A DNA stretch of 64,000 nt from Hahnella lacustris (GTDB lineage Bacteria > Pseudomonadota > Gammaproteobacteria > Burkholderiales > Burkholderiaceae_A), in the NCBI GenBank assembly GCA_965194655.1, contig OZ239148.1, forward strand, positions 1,860,001-1,924,000, given 5' to 3'. Position numbers and translations under genes: made by a program. The notes under the pieces were generated by a model, which had not been told where the DNA came from, did not search any database, and saw only the letters and a program-made list of their open reading frames with translations. Below are positions 62,467 through 64,000 of the stretch, piece after piece. Each line of letters starts with the position of its first letter. The stretch's first letter is position 1.

Positions 62467-62502
62467 CCGATAGGGGGAATAGGATTGCCGGTGCCCTATC
62501 GG
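62467..62502. repeat. Inverted repeat upstream of the activator operon
   Basis: CCGATAGGG (62467-62475) and CCCTATCGG (62494-62502) are perfect 9-bp arms 18 bases apart, about 30-65 bases upstream of the sigma54 promoter. This is the distance at which activator sites can lie. It also overlaps the stop codon of the Sel1 gene. It could equally be a terminator stem, although there is no T run. Confidence 0.45.
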
Positions 62503-63236
62503 GGGCAGTCTGAGTAGGCGCTCGAACGGCAGCGGCGAGCCATTGCGGAGGCGAGATCTATCTGAGGTTGCTTGAGGCGATGGCTGGTAAAGGCGAGCAG
62601 GTCGTCTAGGCCCTGGCCCGCGAAGCCATTCATCTGAGACACCAGCAGCCAAGCATGGGCCCCGACCAAGTCTGGCTTGCCCGCCTCTTCATTCAACATG
62701 AGATAAGCCGACATGAACTGCGCTCCCACATGGGCCTTTCGGGCCGCGCGAAGAAAATGAGACTTTGCAGCGATGAGATCTTGCCGAGTCCCCTTCCCCT
62801 CCAGGTGATGCACAGCAAGCAAGTAAAGCGCATCGGGAAGCTCCTGGGCCGCAGCTTTTTTGAGCCAGAAGACGGCCTGACTGTTATTGACCTCGACGCC
62901 ATAGCCATTGTGATAGAGAGAAGCCACGTTGAATTGCGCCTCGGGCAAGCCCTGGTCTGCGGCTTTGCGGTACCAGTTCATGGCTTCTACGTAACTCTGC
63001 GTGACGCCCATTCCTCGCTCGTACATAAAACCCAAGTTGTTCTGGGCCCGAGCCTCGCCCGCATCCCCCTGAGGGCGAAAGGCCCTCAGCGCCGTGGCGT
63101 AGTGCTTTCGGTCTATCGCCTTCAATCCCGCCTCTAACTCTGGACTGAAGGGGCGATTGGGGTCCGTTTGCGTGAGGGCCTGCGCCCAGGCGCCAGAGCA
63201 CAACAGAAAGCCGACAACAAAAGCAACGATGCGCAT
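62496..63236 (-). CDS. Sel1-repeat (SLR) exported protein
   Basis: 246 residues from the ATG at 63236 (MRIVAFVVGFLLCSGAWA), which begins a Sec signal peptide. At least three Sel1-type repeats follow: AQNNLGFMYERGMGVTQSYVEAMNWYRKAADQG, AQFNVASLYHNGYGVEVNNSQAVFWLKKAAAQE and ALYLLAVHHLEGKGTRQDLIAAKSHFLRAARK. Such proteins mediate protein contacts in the envelope. Position just upstream of the flagellar operon suggests but does not prove a flagellar link. Confidence 0.85.
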   Translation of the reverse strand: MRIVAFVVGFLLCSGAWAQALTQTDPNRPFSPELEAGLKAIDRKHYATALRAFRPQGDAGEARAQNNLGFMYERGMGVTQSYVEAMNWYRKAADQGLPEAQFNVASLYHNGYGVEVNNSQAVFWLKKAAAQELPDALYLLAVHHLEGKGTRQDLIAAKSHFLRAARKAHVGAQFMSAYLMLNEEAGKPDLVGAHAWLLVSQMNGFAGQGLDDLLAFTSHRLKQPQIDLASAMARRCRSSAYSDCPR

Positions 63237-63272
63237 ACTCAACTCATGATGATTAGATCCGATGCTCAAAGT

Positions 63273-63713
63273 ATGGCTCAAAAAATCTGGATCTCGACTG
63301 GCCTTGTCCTGGCACTTTTATGGGGATCTTTTTCGCCTGCGGTAAACGCCCAAGGCTCCCCACAGCCAAACGCTCCCCTGCCCTCAGGGCCCGATGCACC
63401 GGTTGGCGCTGCCATTAACGGCTGTATCCCGATTGATGGCACCACCTTTGAACTCTCAGGCTCCGAGGCATTTCTGGTGAGGAAGGGTTCAGCTTCTGTG
63501 GCTCTGGTTCGCACCAGCCAGTTCCTTCCCGCGGGGCTCACCTCCCTGCGCTTTCATTCGGGAGAACTCTGCGTGCGGGGCGCGAAATCTCAGTTCGTGG
63601 TGAATGAGGTCACCTACTTCGTCTCCAACATTGTGCCCATTTCGGGTGAAAACAACACCCGCATCGCAAGAGTGAACGAATCTGGAACCGCGGCAACGGT
63701 TACGGCGCGCTGA
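63273..63713 (+). CDS. Small predicted exported protein of unknown function
   Basis: 146 residues from the ATG at 63273 (MAQKIWISTGLVLALLWGSFSPAVNAQG), a convincing signal peptide cleaved near VNA. The mature part has a two-Cys beta-rich segment (INGCIPIDGTTFELSG, FHSGELCVRGAKSQFVV). I do not recognise the family. It is divergent from the Sel1 gene with a 36-bp gap. No clear ribosome site is present; an ATG at 63246 is an alternative that would weaken the signal peptide. Confidence 0.7.
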   Translation: MAQKIWISTGLVLALLWGSFSPAVNAQGSPQPNAPLPSGPDAPVGAAINGCIPIDGTTFELSGSEAFLVRKGSASVALVRTSQFLPAGLTSLRFHSGELCVRGAKSQFVVNEVTYFVSNIVPISGENNTRIARVNESGTAATVTAR

Positions 63714-63730
63714 AGCGCCAGGGCACACCA

Positions 63731-64000
63731 CTAAACGCGGAGATTGACGAGGCGCCCACGAGGCTTGAGTTTGGGCTTGGATGGCTTACGCTCAATGGGT
63801 TGCACAAGCGGCACATCCGTCTTCGGGGTAAAACCCATACAAATCCGACCGTCGGCGGAGACCACCTCCAGGCAAGGCGTGATCTTGCTCTTAAAGCCCA
63901 TGAGCTTGCATGAATAGGGCATGCGAGGGTCCCAGCTGATGGCAAAGTAGTGACATGACCAGCAGTCAGGTCGCTTTTGCTCAGTCGTCTCGGTCTTTTC
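63731..64000 (-). CDS. Conserved Cys-rich protein, C-terminal part (runs off window)
   Basis: The frame is open from the window edge to a stop at 63731, giving the last 89 residues; the start lies outside. Its core, PDCWSCHYFAISWDPRMPYSCKLMGF, followed by KSKITPCLEVVSADGRICMGF, has Cys positions resembling a small conserved bacterial family (C-x2-C-x2-Y...PY-x-C...C) of unknown function that may bind a metal. A basic tail (ERKPSKPKLKPRGRLVNLRV) follows. It ends 17 bases beyond the convergent exported-protein gene. Confidence 0.75.
   Translation of the reverse strand, partial: EKTETTEQKRPDCWSCHYFAISWDPRMPYSCKLMGFKSKITPCLEVVSADGRICMGFTPKTDVPLVQPIERKPSKPKLKPRGRLVNLRV

Overview
The window looks like a chromosomal segment of a flagellated betaproteobacterium, most likely Burkholderiales. 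Base composition is high G+C over most of its length. The gene orders plsC-pyrX-pyrB-ruvX-yqgE, waaA-waaC-algC/pgm and hemL next to rubredoxin are familiar from that order. The flagellar block fliE-F-G-H-I-J is preceded by a sigma54-dependent activator. Species cannot be named from the sequence alone.

Layout. Positions 1-29.6 kb are a dense housekeeping stretch: a MarR-like regulator (cut by the window edge), CYTH-CHAD protein, HU, TrmB, UppP, Pcm-like methyltransferase, TolC-type porin, Kdo transferase, heptosyltransferase, phosphohexomutase, ApaH, PlsC, the pyrimidine genes pyrB and pyrX (a dihydroorotase-like protein lacking its metal histidines), RuvX, YqgE, photolyase, rubredoxin, HemL, GluQ, RhlE, transporters (two EamA, AzlCD, PerM, MscS, DedA), cytochrome c', LOG, a histidine phosphatase, a RodZ-like protein, OsmC, a DinJ-YafQ toxin-antitoxin pair and a Pal lipoprotein. 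Positions 29.7-44.6 kb are a glycan island. GDP-fucose genes (gmd, fcl) run leftward. Running rightward are a 735-aa TPR/GT41 O-GlcNAc-transferase-like protein, an FkbM methyltransferase, UDP-xylose synthase and three glycosyltransferase-like genes. Four more glycan genes run leftward at 41.6-44.6 kb. From about 37.7 kb this island becomes visibly richer in A+T. It is broken at 39.16-41.5 kb by a nest of IS3-family elements that truncated two genes.

Positions 44.7-54.2 kb hold one gene for a 3152-residue protein made almost wholly of an octapeptide repeat, L-[S/T]-T-x-Q-[V/I]-x-x. In the C-terminal part the octads are grouped into 80-residue units marked by ETRD. A 1283-bp block inside the gene occurs twice with one difference noticed. 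Upstream is an excellent sigma28 (FliA) promoter (TAAAGTTT, 11 bases, GCCGACCA), so the gene should be a late flagellar gene. It lies directly downstream of fliJ, where fliK often sits, and directly upstream of the leftward glycan genes, from which it is separated only by a terminator hairpin. Positions 54.3-62.4 kb are fliJ-I-H-G-F-E and an FlrC-type activator with a sigma54 (-24/-12) promoter. The right end holds a Sel1 lipoprotein-size secreted protein, a small exported protein and a partial Cys-rich conserved protein.

The most interesting reading, which is inference, is that the giant Thr/Ser-rich repeat protein is a flagellum-linked, probably exported structural or adhesive protein, made when the filament is made and possibly O-glycosylated by the neighbouring GT41 enzyme and sugar-nucleotide genes. 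The promoter, repeat structure, duplication and gene order are seen directly in the sequence. Export route, glycosylation and location are untested.
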